A stretch of DNA of 64,000 nt, taken from assembly GCA_017409785.1 (NCBI GenBank), contig JAFQSD010000002.1, positions 412,597 through 476,596 on the forward strand, written 5' to 3'. Positions 1 through 13,463 of the stretch are shown piece after piece. The notes beneath the pieces are model-generated. The model saw nothing but the letters and a program-made list of their open reading frames with translations, had not been told where the DNA came from and made no database searches. How positions within the stretch are numbered: the first letter of the stretch is position 1; every line of letters begins with the position of its first letter. Both the position numbers and the translations under genes were made by a program. This stretch comes from Bacilli bacterium. GTDB lineage: Bacteria > Bacillota_I > Bacilli_A > RF39 > UBA660.

Positions 1-266
1 ACATCAGTTCCCATATTTTTTGACTTTTTATCAAAAGTTAAATAATAATTCTTATCCCATTTTTGTTTTAACTTAGCGGTTGATTCTAATAAAACATAGT
101 TATTGTCTTTATCATACATAAATGAACCATTTGAAACATCATATATAGTTCTGTCATATGACAATACTCTATATATAATGAATACAAATAATACAACAAC
201 TAATATAACAAAGAAAGAGAATAATACAAATAATTGAATATTCTTTTTCCCAAGTTTTCTTTTCAT
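1..266 (-). CDS. membrane-anchored exported protein, C-terminus cut by window edge
   Basis: Reading the minus strand from an ATG at 266 gives 88 residues that run open to the window edge. A short basic start (MKRKLGKKN) leads into one long hydrophobic helix (about residues 10-33), then an outside-facing polar stretch (YDVSNGSFMYDKDNN...). A strong AGGAGGGG ribosome site lies at 271-280. It starts 22 bases after the stop of the giant surface protein upstream, so the two are probably co-transcribed. The anchor-plus-exported layout resembles that of the neighbour. No family is recognised in the visible part; the function is unknown. Confidence 0.7.
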   Translation of the reverse strand, partial: MKRKLGKKNIQLFVLFSFFVILVVVLFVFIIYRVLSYDRTIYDVSNGSFMYDKDNNYVLLESTAKLKQKWDKNYYLTFDKKSKNMGTD

Positions 267-288
267 ATTATTCCCCTCCTATTTTTAA

Positions 289-5649
<5,361 letters not shown>

Positions 5650-5663
5650 CTACTATAAACACT

Positions 5664-5690
5664 AAAAAAGTAGAAGTTTTTTCTACTTTT
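5664..5690 (-). terminator. ezrA terminator
   Basis: Minus strand forms AAAAGTAGAA / TTCTACTTTT with an A-rich loop followed by a T run; the hairpin overlaps the ezrA stop codon (TAG at 5685-5683). Confidence 0.8.
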
Positions 5691-7395
5691 CACATGCTTT
5701 TAATAAGTTCTTATAAATGTCTTCATCAACTACAGCTGTAGCCTTAATAGAAATATCTAATGCATCTTTATAATTTCCTTTAAAAAACTGAATTTCCGCA
5801 TCAAATAATCCCTTATCAACCTCTTCATAATGACTTCTATATCGATTACCATAAACAATAGACATCTCCGCAAGTTGAGCAGTCTTAATCATATCATTAG
5901 TCGTATTATAAAGTTTTAATACTAAGTCTCTAGCTGTATCAACTCTTGTATTAAGAGTTTTAATAACAATAGGCTTTTGTTCAAGTTCTTTAATAACTTC
6001 AACAATAGCTTCATTAGCTTCAGAAAGTTGTACAAAATAATTATCTGTAATGACAGGTAATTTATAACTTCTCATTTTACTTTTACATTGTTTTAAAAAT
6101 TCTTGAATTTCTTCCAATTGTTCTCTAGCTCGAACTTCATCATCATACATATTACCAAGTGATTTTAAAGCTTTATCAAAATCATCTTCCATAGAAGCAA
6201 GTCTAAAAGTTAAATCTTCAATTTCTTGTTGTAACATTGAATAAGGAGTTGCCCCACTCTCTACCTTAGCAGTTAACTTCTTATAGTCATCATTAATAAC
6301 AACTAAAATTTTATTAACTTCATGAATGATTTCTACATCTTGTTCTTCTAAATCATACATATGCTTAATATCATCAAGTTGTAGATATACATCGCTAACT
6401 AACTTATTAGTTTTTTCAATCTTCTTCTTAAAATCTTTATTAACTTCTTCAAATACTTTCTTAGAAAGTCTTTCTTTCTCAAAATCAATAAATAAACCAT
6501 CAAAATATTCAAGCATTGTCTTTAAATCAAACATACAGTTTTCTAGATTTAAAACTTTAACTTTATCCATACAAGCTTCAATATTTTTCTTAGTTTCTTC
6601 TAAATTATATTCTATATTCAAATAATCAAGTGGATACCCTTGTTCTAACATTTCTTTATAAGTTAAATCGACTTCTTTCATTCTATTAGGAATAACTTGA
6701 TTTGCCATTAATAACACATCAGGTGTTTCTCTAACAATAATATCCATATGTTCAATCATTGTGTCTAAGGCTTTAACAATATGAACAACTTCATTATATT
6801 CATTCTTTTCCATAACTTTTTCAAAGTCTAGGAAACGTCTTTCAATATTTTCAAGTTGTAATTCAATTGCTTCTTGTACACAATCATATAATTGTTTATG
6901 TTCATGATAATCTTTACTTAATGTTCTATACTTACTCTTTAATTTAATAACAATTGATCTATATTTTTCTTCGCTTAAAGTAATATCTTTAATTTCTTCA
7001 AGTAAAGCTTCTGCAGACTCTCTAGCTTTATATATTTCAATTTCTATTTTCGCAATATTAACACTACAAGTCTTATAATCTCTTTTCTCCATATAAAGAT
7101 CCAAGTCTATAAGCATATCATCAATTTGTGTTAATCTATGTTCTCTAATATGCGTAAATCTATCTTGCCACTTATTATACTTTTCTTCCATCTTATCATT
7201 CTTAATAATAGGTTCTACCTTTGATAATTCTAGAAGAACTGGTGTAGACGCTACTAAATTTCTTTGAACCTCTAAGTTCTTAACTTTTTCTCTATAAAAT
7301 TTAGCTTGTGTCTTTCTAATAAAGTGAAGAACAACTATAACAATAATAAGTACAACTACAACAACTGAACCAATCATAAGATATTGTCCTTGCAT
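5683..7395 (-). CDS. ezrA: septation ring formation regulator EzrA
   Basis: A 570-residue membrane-anchored coiled-coil protein, close in size to Bacillus EzrA (about 560). One N-terminal helix (residues about 7-26) is followed by a cytoplasmic rod of spectrin-like heptads. Near the C-terminus is the EzrA patch GNRYRS followed by a conserved helix pair (LFDAEIQFFKGNYKDALDIS), the best diagnostic feature. EzrA binds FtsZ and controls Z-ring position and the hand-over to the division machinery and PBP1. AGAGGTGAGG lies before the ATG. It is transcribed alone, away from rpsD, and ends at its own hairpin. The same head-to-head ezrA/rpsD neighbourhood occurs in other Bacilli, which supports the call. 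Confidence 0.93.
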   Translation of the reverse strand: MQGQYLMIGSVVVVVLIIVIVVLHFIRKTQAKFYREKVKNLEVQRNLVASTPVLLELSKVEPIIKNDKMEEKYNKWQDRFTHIREHRLTQIDDMLIDLDLYMEKRDYKTCSVNIAKIEIEIYKARESAEALLEEIKDITLSEEKYRSIVIKLKSKYRTLSKDYHEHKQLYDCVQEAIELQLENIERRFLDFEKVMEKNEYNEVVHIVKALDTMIEHMDIIVRETPDVLLMANQVIPNRMKEVDLTYKEMLEQGYPLDYLNIEYNLEETKKNIEACMDKVKVLNLENCMFDLKTMLEYFDGLFIDFEKERLSKKVFEEVNKDFKKKIEKTNKLVSDVYLQLDDIKHMYDLEEQDVEIIHEVNKILVVINDDYKKLTAKVESGATPYSMLQQEIEDLTFRLASMEDDFDKALKSLGNMYDDEVRAREQLEEIQEFLKQCKSKMRSYKLPVITDNYFVQLSEANEAIVEVIKELEQKPIVIKTLNTRVDTARDLVLKLYNTTNDMIKTAQLAEMSIVYGNRYRSHYEEVDKGLFDAEIQFFKGNYKDALDISIKATAVVDEDIYKNLLKACEK

Positions 7396-7425
7396 ATCCT
7401 CACCTCTATTTTTAATTCTATCAAT

Positions 7426-7434
7426 ATTTTAACA
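7426..7434 (-). promoter_or_regulatory. extended -10 promoter for ezrA
   Basis: Minus strand TGTTAAAAT (TGT at 7434-7432, TAAAAT at 7431-7426) about 30 bases before the ezrA start. The same word with the same CAATATTTTAACACA flank lies before trmB at 16628-16636. Confidence 0.45.
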
Positions 7435-7506
7435 CAAACACCTTACAATTTTCTACTATTTTAGATAAAAATATCTATATAACCACTCTAACTATAACAA
7501 AAACGT

Positions 7507-7535
7507 TGACAAATCAACACTTTTAACATATAATT
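7507..7535 (+). promoter_or_regulatory. consensus sigma-A promoter of rpsD
   Basis: TTGACA at 7507-7512 and TATAAT at 7530-7535 with a 17 bp spacer: a perfect housekeeping promoter. Transcription should start near 7542, leaving an untranslated leader of about 155 bases. Confidence 0.92.
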
Positions 7536-7542
7536 AAAAATG

Positions 7543-7690
7543 CAAATTCCTTGAAGCAGCGGAATTAGAGTATTTTAAAGTGTTTTTCAATATAAAGCTA
7601 GTAACAGTTGCTGTTTATGCGAACACATAAGAAAAACTCCCTAAGATACGACTGATTCAATTCATTGATTTGTAATATAAGAAAGGAGAA
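7543..7690 (+). ncRNA. structured rpsD leader, probable S4 autoregulatory element
   Basis: The gap between ezrA and rpsD (7396-7697) is just over 300 bases, and most of its right part is this leader. A long-range stem is possible between GCAGC near 7555 and GCTGT at 7610-7614, and a clear small hairpin TTATG-cgaaca-CATAA lies at 7615-7630. In Bacillus the rpsD mRNA leader binds S4 and represses its own translation, and Firmicutes carry a known rpsD leader family. Assignment rests on position, length and foldability; the detailed consensus was not matched. Confidence 0.6.
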
Positions 7691-7697
7691 ATTAATT

Positions 7698-8300
7698 ATG
7701 GCAAGATATACTGGTCCAGCTTATAAACAAGCTAGACGTGTTGGATTCTCAATCAGTGAAACTGGTAAAGAATTAGCTCGTCGTCCTTATGGTCCTGGTC
7801 AACACGGAAATGCTCGTAAGGGTAAATCTTCTGACTACGGAAATCAATTAAAGGAAAAACAAAAAGTTCGTTTTATGTATGGTGTTAATGAAAAACAATT
7901 CCATAAAACTTTCGTTGAAGCTGAAAAAATGTCAGGAATTCATGGTACTAACTTCTTAAGATTATTAGAATCTCGTTTAGATAACTTAGTATACCGTATT
8001 GGATTCGCTTCTACTCGTCGTGGAGCTAGACAACTTGTTAACCACGGACACGTTACTGTTAATGGTAAGAAAGTTGATATTCCTTCATACAGAGTTAAAG
8101 TTGGAGATGTTATTTCATTAAAAGAAGATGATAAAAACTTAAAAGTTGTTAACGAATCATTAGAAAAAGTTACAAAAAGAGTTGAATTCATTACTTATGA
8201 TGAGAACAAAAAAGAAGCTACTTATGTTAGACTTCCTGAAAGAAATGAACTTAATGCTGATATCAATGAAGCATTAATCGTTGAATTCTACAACAAGTAA
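7698..8300 (+). CDS. rpsD: small ribosomal subunit protein S4 (uS4)
   Basis: A 200-residue protein starting MARYTGP with the typical S4 phrases [48 protein letters not shown] split across the S4 RNA-binding domain. The usual length is about 200. S4 binds 16S rRNA and starts assembly of the 30S body. The ATG at 7698 is chosen because AAGGAG lies 8 bases before it; an in-frame upstream start at 7665 lies in the leader. It is monocistronic, with a strong promoter, a structured leader and a terminator right after the stop. Confidence 0.98.
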   Translation: MARYTGPAYKQARRVGFSISETGKELARRPYGPGQHGNARKGKSSDYGNQLKEKQKVRFMYGVNEKQFHKTFVEAEKMSGIHGTNFLRLLESRLDNLVYRIGFASTRRGARQLVNHGHVTVNGKKVDIPSYRVKVGDVISLKEDDKNLKVVNESLEKVTKRVEFITYDENKKEATYVRLPERNELNADINEALIVEFYNK

Positions 8301-8310
8301 TTATAAAAAG

Positions 8311-8339
8311 AAAAAGTTTGGTTTATCCAAACTTTTTTT
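8311..8339. terminator. bidirectional terminator between rpsD and the acidic protein
   Basis: AAAAAGTTTGG, loop TTTAT, CCAAACTTTTTTT. The A and T runs on both sides let it serve both rpsD and the convergent gene ending at 8338. Confidence 0.9.
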
Positions 8340-8670
8340 ATTGTCTAACTTTACCAGTATCAGCCTCATCACTAGGAACAAAAACATCATCTTCAAACAT
8401 ATCATCTAATTCCTCACCAAGATGTAGATTAGCAACAGCTCTTTCAACCGCATCTTCTACAGTAACAACTTCATCTTCTGGATGATAAATCAAATTACCA
8501 ACAGCCCCTTCAATAACATCCACAACACTCATTGGTGAAATGCTATCTCCTAACTTTTCAATTACTCCTCGAGAATAATCAAGAACTTCTGTGAACACTT
8601 CCATATCTAGTTCAGCAAATTCTCTAATCTCATCAATTTCTTCTTTAAATAAATCTGTATTATCTCTCAT
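8338..8670 (-). CDS. small acidic protein of unknown function
   Basis: 110 residues, rich in Asp and Glu, no membrane segment or signal peptide, and predicted largely helical (LFKEEIDEIREFAELDMEVF at the start). The tail is charged and probably disordered. GAGGTGTAAG precedes the ATG at 8670, two bases after the stop of the phosphatase gene, so it is the last gene of the operon 10409 to 8338. No family recognised. Other acidic helical cytosolic proteins of unknown function in this window (30890-31825, 57750-58187) share the general style but no clear sequence similarity. Confidence 0.75.
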   Translation of the reverse strand: MRDNTDLFKEEIDEIREFAELDMEVFTEVLDYSRGVIEKLGDSISPMSVVDVIEGAVGNLIYHPEDEVVTVEDAVERAVANLHLGEELDDMFEDDVFVPSDEADTGKVRQ

Positions 8671-8672
8671 AC

Positions 8673-9206
8673 TTACACCTCTATTTCCTCATAATAACAA
8701 TTCTTAATATCATCATGTAATAGTGACTTAGATAAATCTGTTTTCAAAAGCAAATGTCTAATCGCTCTAATTGTAGCAGCATGAGCAACTATCAAAACGC
8801 TTTCATCTTTATGCTTTTCTAAAATATAATCTAAAAACTCCCTACATCTTTTAAAAATATCTTGTACAGGTTCAACACCTTGTTCACTACAATTTAAATT
8901 ATAATCCCAATACTTATTTGCATCATATAAACTTCTTTCTTTACCTTCTAGTTCGCCTAAATCTCGATCAATAAGTTTCCTTTCTGGAATCATTTGCACC
9001 TTGTCACCTATTAAAATCATTGCTGTTTCAACAGTTCTAACTAATGGTGACATGTAGCAAACATCATAATGTTTATCTTTAATCTTCTCTCTTAATCTTT
9101 GACACTCTCTTCTACCTGTATCATTAAGTAAAATATTAGAAGAACCCTGACAAATATCCAAATAATTACTTTCTGTTTGTCCGTGTCTAACTAATGTAAT
9201 TTTCAT
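8673..9206 (-). CDS. histidine phosphatase family protein (phosphoglycerate mutase-like)
   Basis: 177 residues beginning MKITLVRHGQTESNY: the RHG motif (residues 7-9) carries the phospho-accepting histidine. YMSPLVRTVETA supplies the second conserved arginine and LIVAHAATIRAI the second catalytic histidine. Small members of this family dephosphorylate sugar phosphates, alpha-ribazole phosphate or nucleotides; the substrate is not evident here. The ATG at 9206 directly abuts the stop of the preceding propeller gene, so translation is likely coupled. Confidence 0.88.
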   Translation of the reverse strand: MKITLVRHGQTESNYLDICQGSSNILLNDTGRRECQRLREKIKDKHYDVCYMSPLVRTVETAMILIGDKVQMIPERKLIDRDLGELEGKERSLYDANKYWDYNLNCSEQGVEPVQDIFKRCREFLDYILEKHKDESVLIVAHAATIRAIRHLLLKTDLSKSLLHDDIKNCYYEEIEV

Positions 9207-10409
9207 TTACTCAACTCCTAATGTTTTAAGCGCATCACTATAAGTAATGAACTTACTTAAATAACTACCATCTTCATATGATGAATATCCAGATACCAAA
9301 TAATTATTATTACTAATAACAACATCAGTAAAATAGTCATCTCTATCATCACCATATAAAACAACTGATACTTTCTCTAAATTCTCATCATACTTACCAA
9401 TTAAACCATCGTGAACATAAACATTAACTTTATCTCCACTAGACTTATCATCTACTTTAGCCGAAGTTCCAACTAAAATAACATTATTATGTTTATCTAC
9501 AACAAATTGATTAAATCTTTCTAAGTTTTCGCCTTCATAAACAACTTCTTTTCTAAGTTCTAAATCAAAATTATATTTAATTAGTAAAGCATTAATATCT
9601 GTATCATTCTTCTTAGCACCACTAACAAGAATTCTACCATTAAAATAATCAATACCAGTAAATCCTAAATTGTCTGTATTATCATATCTTACAGATTTAA
9701 CTAACTCACCATTCATATCATATTTAGAAATAATTCCCACTATACTATCAGTAACACCAACAGTATAAATATAATTATCATAAATTAACACATCATTATA
9801 GCAAGCAGTTTTACTATCACCATAATTTTTCATCCAAGTCATTTTTAAATCTTTATCATACTTAATAACAATAGCTCCACCTTCTAAAGATAATCCAACT
9901 TTCATATTATCATAAACACTTTGTCCCGTAACAACATATCCATCATTTGTTAATGCTATACTAGTAAATTTAGAATTATCTAATACCTTAAAACTATTTT
10001 CATAAAGAATATTTCCATCTTTATCATACTTAACAATAAGTCCTACTCTATTACCTTCACTATGGTCCTTGTCATTAGATTCAAAACTACCTACGGCAAT
10101 TAAGTTCTTTTCTTGATCTTCAATAACATCAAAGAAAACTCCATTGTATCCTTTATTATAAATCTTCTCAAATTCCTTTACTTTATCACTATCATATTTC
10201 GTAATTTTAGCCTTTTCATAATATTTATCATTATTATTATTGCTACCTACAGAAACATAACCATTATCTACATTTATTACAGAATTAATTCCATCAAAAT
10301 AAATTGATTTACCCTGTAATAAATAAAAAATATAAATAAGTTCTATAATTAAAATAGTTACACAAACTATCGCAATCCCTTTCAATAATTTTATCGTTGT
10401 CTTCTTCAT
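9207..10409 (-). CDS. membrane-anchored extracellular beta-propeller protein
   Basis: 400 residues: one N-terminal anchor helix (about 8-30), then repeated four-stranded units with phrases GYVSVGS, NLIAVGSF, GYVVTGQS, YIYTVGVT, RILVSGA, VILVGTS, YLVSGYS spaced about 50 residues apart. This is the pattern of a six- or seven-bladed propeller of the YVTN/delta-60-repeat kind. It should face the outside of the membrane and act as a binding or scaffold domain. AGAAGGTGA precedes the ATG. It is the first gene of an operon with the phosphatase and the acidic protein. A palindrome overlaps its promoter region (see 10430-10451). Confidence 0.8.
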   Translation of the reverse strand: MKKTTIKLLKGIAIVCVTILIIELIYIFYLLQGKSIYFDGINSVINVDNGYVSVGSNNNNDKYYEKAKITKYDSDKVKEFEKIYNKGYNGVFFDVIEDQEKNLIAVGSFESNDKDHSEGNRVGLIVKYDKDGNILYENSFKVLDNSKFTSIALTNDGYVVTGQSVYDNMKVGLSLEGGAIVIKYDKDLKMTWMKNYGDSKTACYNDVLIYDNYIYTVGVTDSIVGIISKYDMNGELVKSVRYDNTDNLGFTGIDYFNGRILVSGAKKNDTDINALLIKYNFDLELRKEVVYEGENLERFNQFVVDKHNNVILVGTSAKVDDKSSGDKVNVYVHDGLIGKYDENLEKVSVVLYGDDRDDYFTDVVISNNNYLVSGYSSYEDGSYLSKFITYSDALKTLGVE

Positions 10410-10429
10410 GTAATATCACCTTCTCATAC

Positions 10430-10451
10430 TTATGATAACAAATTATCATAA
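10430..10451. promoter_or_regulatory. perfect 9-bp inverted repeat, candidate operator
   Basis: TTATGATAA at 10430-10438 and TTATCATAA at 10443-10451 are exact reverse complements with a 4-base gap. It lies 20-40 bases before the propeller start codon, where the minus strand also reads TGTTATCAT, a candidate extended -10. There is no T run on the downstream side, so it is not a terminator. Confidence 0.45.
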
Positions 10452-10461
10452 TCTTTACCAC

Positions 10462-10490
10462 AAAAAAGGAAATACCTAGACAGTATTTCC
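10462..10490 (-). terminator. terminator of the CYTH-tyrS operon
   Basis: Minus strand GGAAATACTGTCTAGGTATTTCC followed by six T. Confidence 0.85.
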
Positions 10491-10507
10491 ACAATTTTTA
10501 CAATAAA

Positions 10508-11734
10508 TTACTCATAAATACCAATATGATATTTCTTTTTACCACGTCTAATAATTACATACTTATCAAATAAACAATTACTCTTAGTAATCATCATTTC
10601 TAAATCAGTAACTTTTTCACCATTAACACTAATTGAACCATTATTAATAAATTCACGAGCTTCTCTCTTACTAGAGCAAACTCCACCATTTACTAATACA
10701 TCAATTAATAATGTATCTTCATTTAACTTAAATGGATCTAAACCTTTAAATGCATCATTAATTTCATTTTCAGTAAAGTTCTTAATATCTCCACTAAATA
10801 ATGATTCACTAATCTTAACCGCTTCTTCATAAGCTCCTTCTCCATGTAAGTCTGTAATAACTTCACGAGCAAGAGCTTTATGAGCCTCTCTTAAATGTGG
10901 ATTTTCATTATGACTCTTTTCAATTGCTTCAATTTCTTCTTTGCTTAAGAAAGTAAGTTTCTTTAAGTAATCAATAATCATACAATCTTCTAAGTTAATT
11001 AAATATTGATATAACTCATAACTTGAAGTTTTGTTCTTATCTAACCATAAGGCATTTCCTTCTGTTTTACCAAACTTCTTACCAGTAGAGTCAGTTACTA
11101 ATGGCATAACCATACCATAAGCTTCTTTATCTAATTTCTTTCTAATAAGTTCAATTCCTGAAGTAATATTTCCCCATTGATCTGAACCAGCAACTTGTAG
11201 TTCACACCCTCTAGTTTCATATAAATATAAGAAGTCTAATGCTTGTAGAATCATATATGAAAATTCTGCATAAGTAATTCCAGTTTCCATACGTGATTTA
11301 ACTTTATCTTTAGCAAGCATATAATTAACATTAAAGTATTTTCCATAATCTCTTAAGAAATCTACAACATTAATATCTTTTGTCCAATCCCAGTTATTAA
11401 CAACTTCAAATCCAAATATTTTTTCAGCTTGTTCTGTAAGTCCCTTGATATTATGATCAACTTCTTCTTTAGTAATCATTGGTCTTTCAGCATCTGGTTT
11501 TGGATCTCCAATCATTCCTGTAGCTCCACCAACCAATAATAATGGATGATGTCCAGCTTTAGCTAATCTCTTAGAAATTAAGAACGATGAATAATGTCCA
11601 ATATGCATAGAATCAGCAGTTGGATCTGTTCCAATATAAAAAGTTAATCCTCCGTTGTTTAATTTATCTATTAATTCAGGACTAGAAATATCTTGTACTA
11701 ATCCTCTCCATTGTAATTCTTCATATAATGTCAT
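10508..11734 (-). CDS. tyrS: tyrosine--tRNA ligase
   Basis: 408 residues (Bacillus TyrRS about 420). The class I signature HIGH (HIGHYSS) is near residue 42 and the KMSKS-equivalent KFGKT near 224, a variant normal for bacterial TyrRS. Tyrosine pocket phrases such as SYMILQALDF and QVAGSDQWGNI follow, and a C-terminal S4-like RNA-binding domain (SKREAREFINNGSISVNGE). It charges tRNA-Tyr. AGGAGGATAG precedes the ATG, which overlaps the stop of the CYTH gene by one base (TAATG). It is the second gene of a T-box operon with a UAC specifier, which independently confirms tyrosine. Confidence 0.97.
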   Translation of the reverse strand: MTLYEELQWRGLVQDISSPELIDKLNNGGLTFYIGTDPTADSMHIGHYSSFLISKRLAKAGHHPLLLVGGATGMIGDPKPDAERPMITKEEVDHNIKGLTEQAEKIFGFEVVNNWDWTKDINVVDFLRDYGKYFNVNYMLAKDKVKSRMETGITYAEFSYMILQALDFLYLYETRGCELQVAGSDQWGNITSGIELIRKKLDKEAYGMVMPLVTDSTGKKFGKTEGNALWLDKNKTSSYELYQYLINLEDCMIIDYLKKLTFLSKEEIEAIEKSHNENPHLREAHKALAREVITDLHGEGAYEEAVKISESLFSGDIKNFTENEINDAFKGLDPFKLNEDTLLIDVLVNGGVCSSKREAREFINNGSISVNGEKVTDLEMMITKSNCLFDKYVIIRRGKKKYHIGIYE

Positions 11735-12279
11735 TATTTTCTATCCTCCTCTAATTTTAAATCATATATTTGATTTAAATCATGTCCATAATCTAAATAT
11801 ATACCTTCAACATCTCTTGTAGTAGCAGCATTTTTCTCAAACCCAAGTTCTTTTAAAGTATTATAAACAGCTTCTTCACTTGGACCTTCAATCTCTAAAT
11901 ATGTAGGAATAAGTGGCCAACTATCAATATCAATTTCAACTCCATTTAATACATATTGGCATCTTCTATTTTCTTGATATCCTTTAGCCTCATATCCTAA
12001 TTCTTTTAAAATTAAATGTGTTCTTTCAAAGTTATCAACTTCAATTTCTAATTCTTGTGTTCCATCAATTTCTGAAGAAACTAAATTCTTAATTGTAAGT
12101 GTAGTCTTCTTACCATTAGTTCTAAGTCTAATCCATTTACTTTCTACTTTAGGAATAAAATCATAAACATATCTTCTTTGTACATAGTCCCATTGAAACT
12201 CTGCCCCTAATTGTTCTAATCTTTTAATGATCTCTTCCTTATCAATTTCTAATACTCTTACTTCATATTCTGTATGCAT
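11734..12279 (-). CDS. CYTH-domain triphosphatase / class IV adenylate cyclase-like protein
   Basis: 181 residues from the ATG at 12279, placed by GGAGGTGC immediately upstream; an upstream in-frame start at 12315 falls in the T-box terminator. The N-terminal EYEVR is the ExExK-type metal-binding motif with Arg for Lys. Tunnel residues follow in KWIRLRTNGKKTTLTIK, QELEIEVDN, RRCQYVLNGVEIDIDSW and YLEIEGPSEE. CYTH enzymes act on triphosphates (thiamine triphosphate, tripolyphosphate, RNA ends, or ATP to cAMP). The product here cannot be decided. It is the leading gene of a tyrosine-sensing T-box operon, so its expression follows uncharged tRNA-Tyr. Confidence 0.88.
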   Translation of the reverse strand: MHTEYEVRVLEIDKEEIIKRLEQLGAEFQWDYVQRRYVYDFIPKVESKWIRLRTNGKKTTLTIKNLVSSEIDGTQELEIEVDNFERTHLILKELGYEAKGYQENRRCQYVLNGVEIDIDSWPLIPTYLEIEGPSEEAVYNTLKELGFEKNAATTRDVEGIYLDYGHDLNQIYDLKLEEDRK

Positions 12280-12299
12280 AAAGCACCTCCTTCTATAAA

Positions 12300-12510
12300 T
12301 AAAAAAACTACCCATCCAAATAAGGACGAATAGTTCGCGGTACCACCTTAATTCATAAACCTAAGTCTATGCACTTTATATCTTAACGCGATAAACGTTT
12401 TTTCTCCAAACCTGTAATTCATTTAATTATCACTTTTAGTTTCCACCAACCACTAAATCTCTATAAACAAAATAATTAAACTACTAATTGTTTTTCATCG
12501 AAAACCTATA
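12300..12510 (-). promoter_or_regulatory. tyrosine T-box leader
   Basis: The minus strand has the T-box core AAGGTGGTACCGCG (near 12350-12335), followed by ACTATTCGTCC...GGATGGGTAGT plus a T run, which is the competing terminator. Upstream, the specifier region reads TGAATTACAGG, with UAC at 12416-12414, a tyrosine codon. Stem I with its GGTGGAAAC-type distal part lies between about 12430 and 12500. Uncharged tRNA-Tyr should stabilise the antiterminator and turn on CYTH-tyrS. Confidence 0.95.
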
Positions 12511-12513
12511 GAT

Positions 12514-12541
12514 ATAATAACATAATTCTTATTATTTTCAA
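12514..12541 (-). promoter_or_regulatory. promoter of the CYTH-tyrS operon
   Basis: Minus strand TTGAAA (12541-12536), 16 bp spacer, TATTAT (12519-12514), just before the T-box stem I. The -35 box overlaps the end of the neighbouring gene. Confidence 0.6.
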
Positions 12542-13422
12542 ACATTTTCTTTTAGATTAACCAACTTTTCTTGAAAATAAACTCCCTTAGTGCAATATTT
12601 TTTATCTAGCATATTACTTCTTCTCTGAACAATATCACTTAAATGTACTTTTCTTGTTCTATCAATTCCATTTTCAAATACACCACAAACATTTCCACTA
12701 TAATCAATATCAATTCCTTCAAGACCAATTTCTTTTAACTTATATTGTCCTAAAAAATTAAAACTATCATCAAATAATTTAATAATTGAATGTAATCTAC
12801 TAAATGACTGACTAAATAAATAATATAACTTATCATTGTGTTTGAATACACAAATACCTTGAATAGCACTAGGTAAATTACTAATTAATTCTTCATTAAC
12901 TACTTTTACTTTATTCCTAGATATATCTAAATCAAATACAACCATCTTACCAACACCTTCAAAAGTACAAGCATATAACTTATTATCATAAAAATATATA
13001 GTAGCAGCCGATGTTACACCACTAATCACTTTAGAGATATCTAAATTGCACTCTATTCTAGCAATATTTCCTCCAATTAATTCTGGATAACTATATGCAT
13101 TAATAACTCCCCAAGAACCTGTAACAAAAACAATATCATTTATATAATCATATGCTATTCCACCTACATGAGCAGAATTATCTAAATCCACATATTTCTT
13201 AAAAACACCATTCTTTTCATATAAATAAATTCTCGACTTTGCTTTAAATTTATTATAAGCAGAAATCATACAATAATCTCTAGAAATAGTAAATCCCTGT
13301 ACTACATAATTATCATTATAAATATTTGAATAACTAAAATTAATACAATTTTTAAATAATAATGACTTATCATCTAACAAAAATGTTTTATCAAATAACT
13401 TTCTCTTACTAAATAATCCCAT
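12538..13422 (-). CDS. cytosolic beta-propeller-like protein of unknown function
   Basis: 294 residues without signal peptide or membrane helix, starting MGLFSKRKLFDK. Regular short strands with YDYINDIVFVTG, NKLYACTFEG, NDKLYYLFSQS and DIDYSGNVCGVF spaced about 45-55 residues suggest a five- or six-bladed propeller. AGGAGGCTAT precedes the ATG. It begins 14 bases after the YtxH-gene terminator and no separate promoter is obvious, so readthrough from the envelope operon is plausible. The stop overlaps the -35 box of the next operon. Function unknown. Confidence 0.75.
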   Translation of the reverse strand: MGLFSKRKLFDKTFLLDDKSLLFKNCINFSYSNIYNDNYVVQGFTISRDYCMISAYNKFKAKSRIYLYEKNGVFKKYVDLDNSAHVGGIAYDYINDIVFVTGSWGVINAYSYPELIGGNIARIECNLDISKVISGVTSAATIYFYDNKLYACTFEGVGKMVVFDLDISRNKVKVVNEELISNLPSAIQGICVFKHNDKLYYLFSQSFSRLHSIIKLFDDSFNFLGQYKLKEIGLEGIDIDYSGNVCGVFENGIDRTRKVHLSDIVQRRSNMLDKKYCTKGVYFQEKLVNLKENV

Positions 13423-13435
13423 ATAGCCTCCTAGT

Positions 13436-13463
13436 AAAAAAAAGAATGACTTATGTCACTCTT
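13436..13463 (-). terminator. terminator after the YtxH-like gene
   Basis: Minus strand AAGAGTGAC-ATAA-GTCATTCTT plus T8; it begins inside the stop codon of the YtxH gene. Confidence 0.85.
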
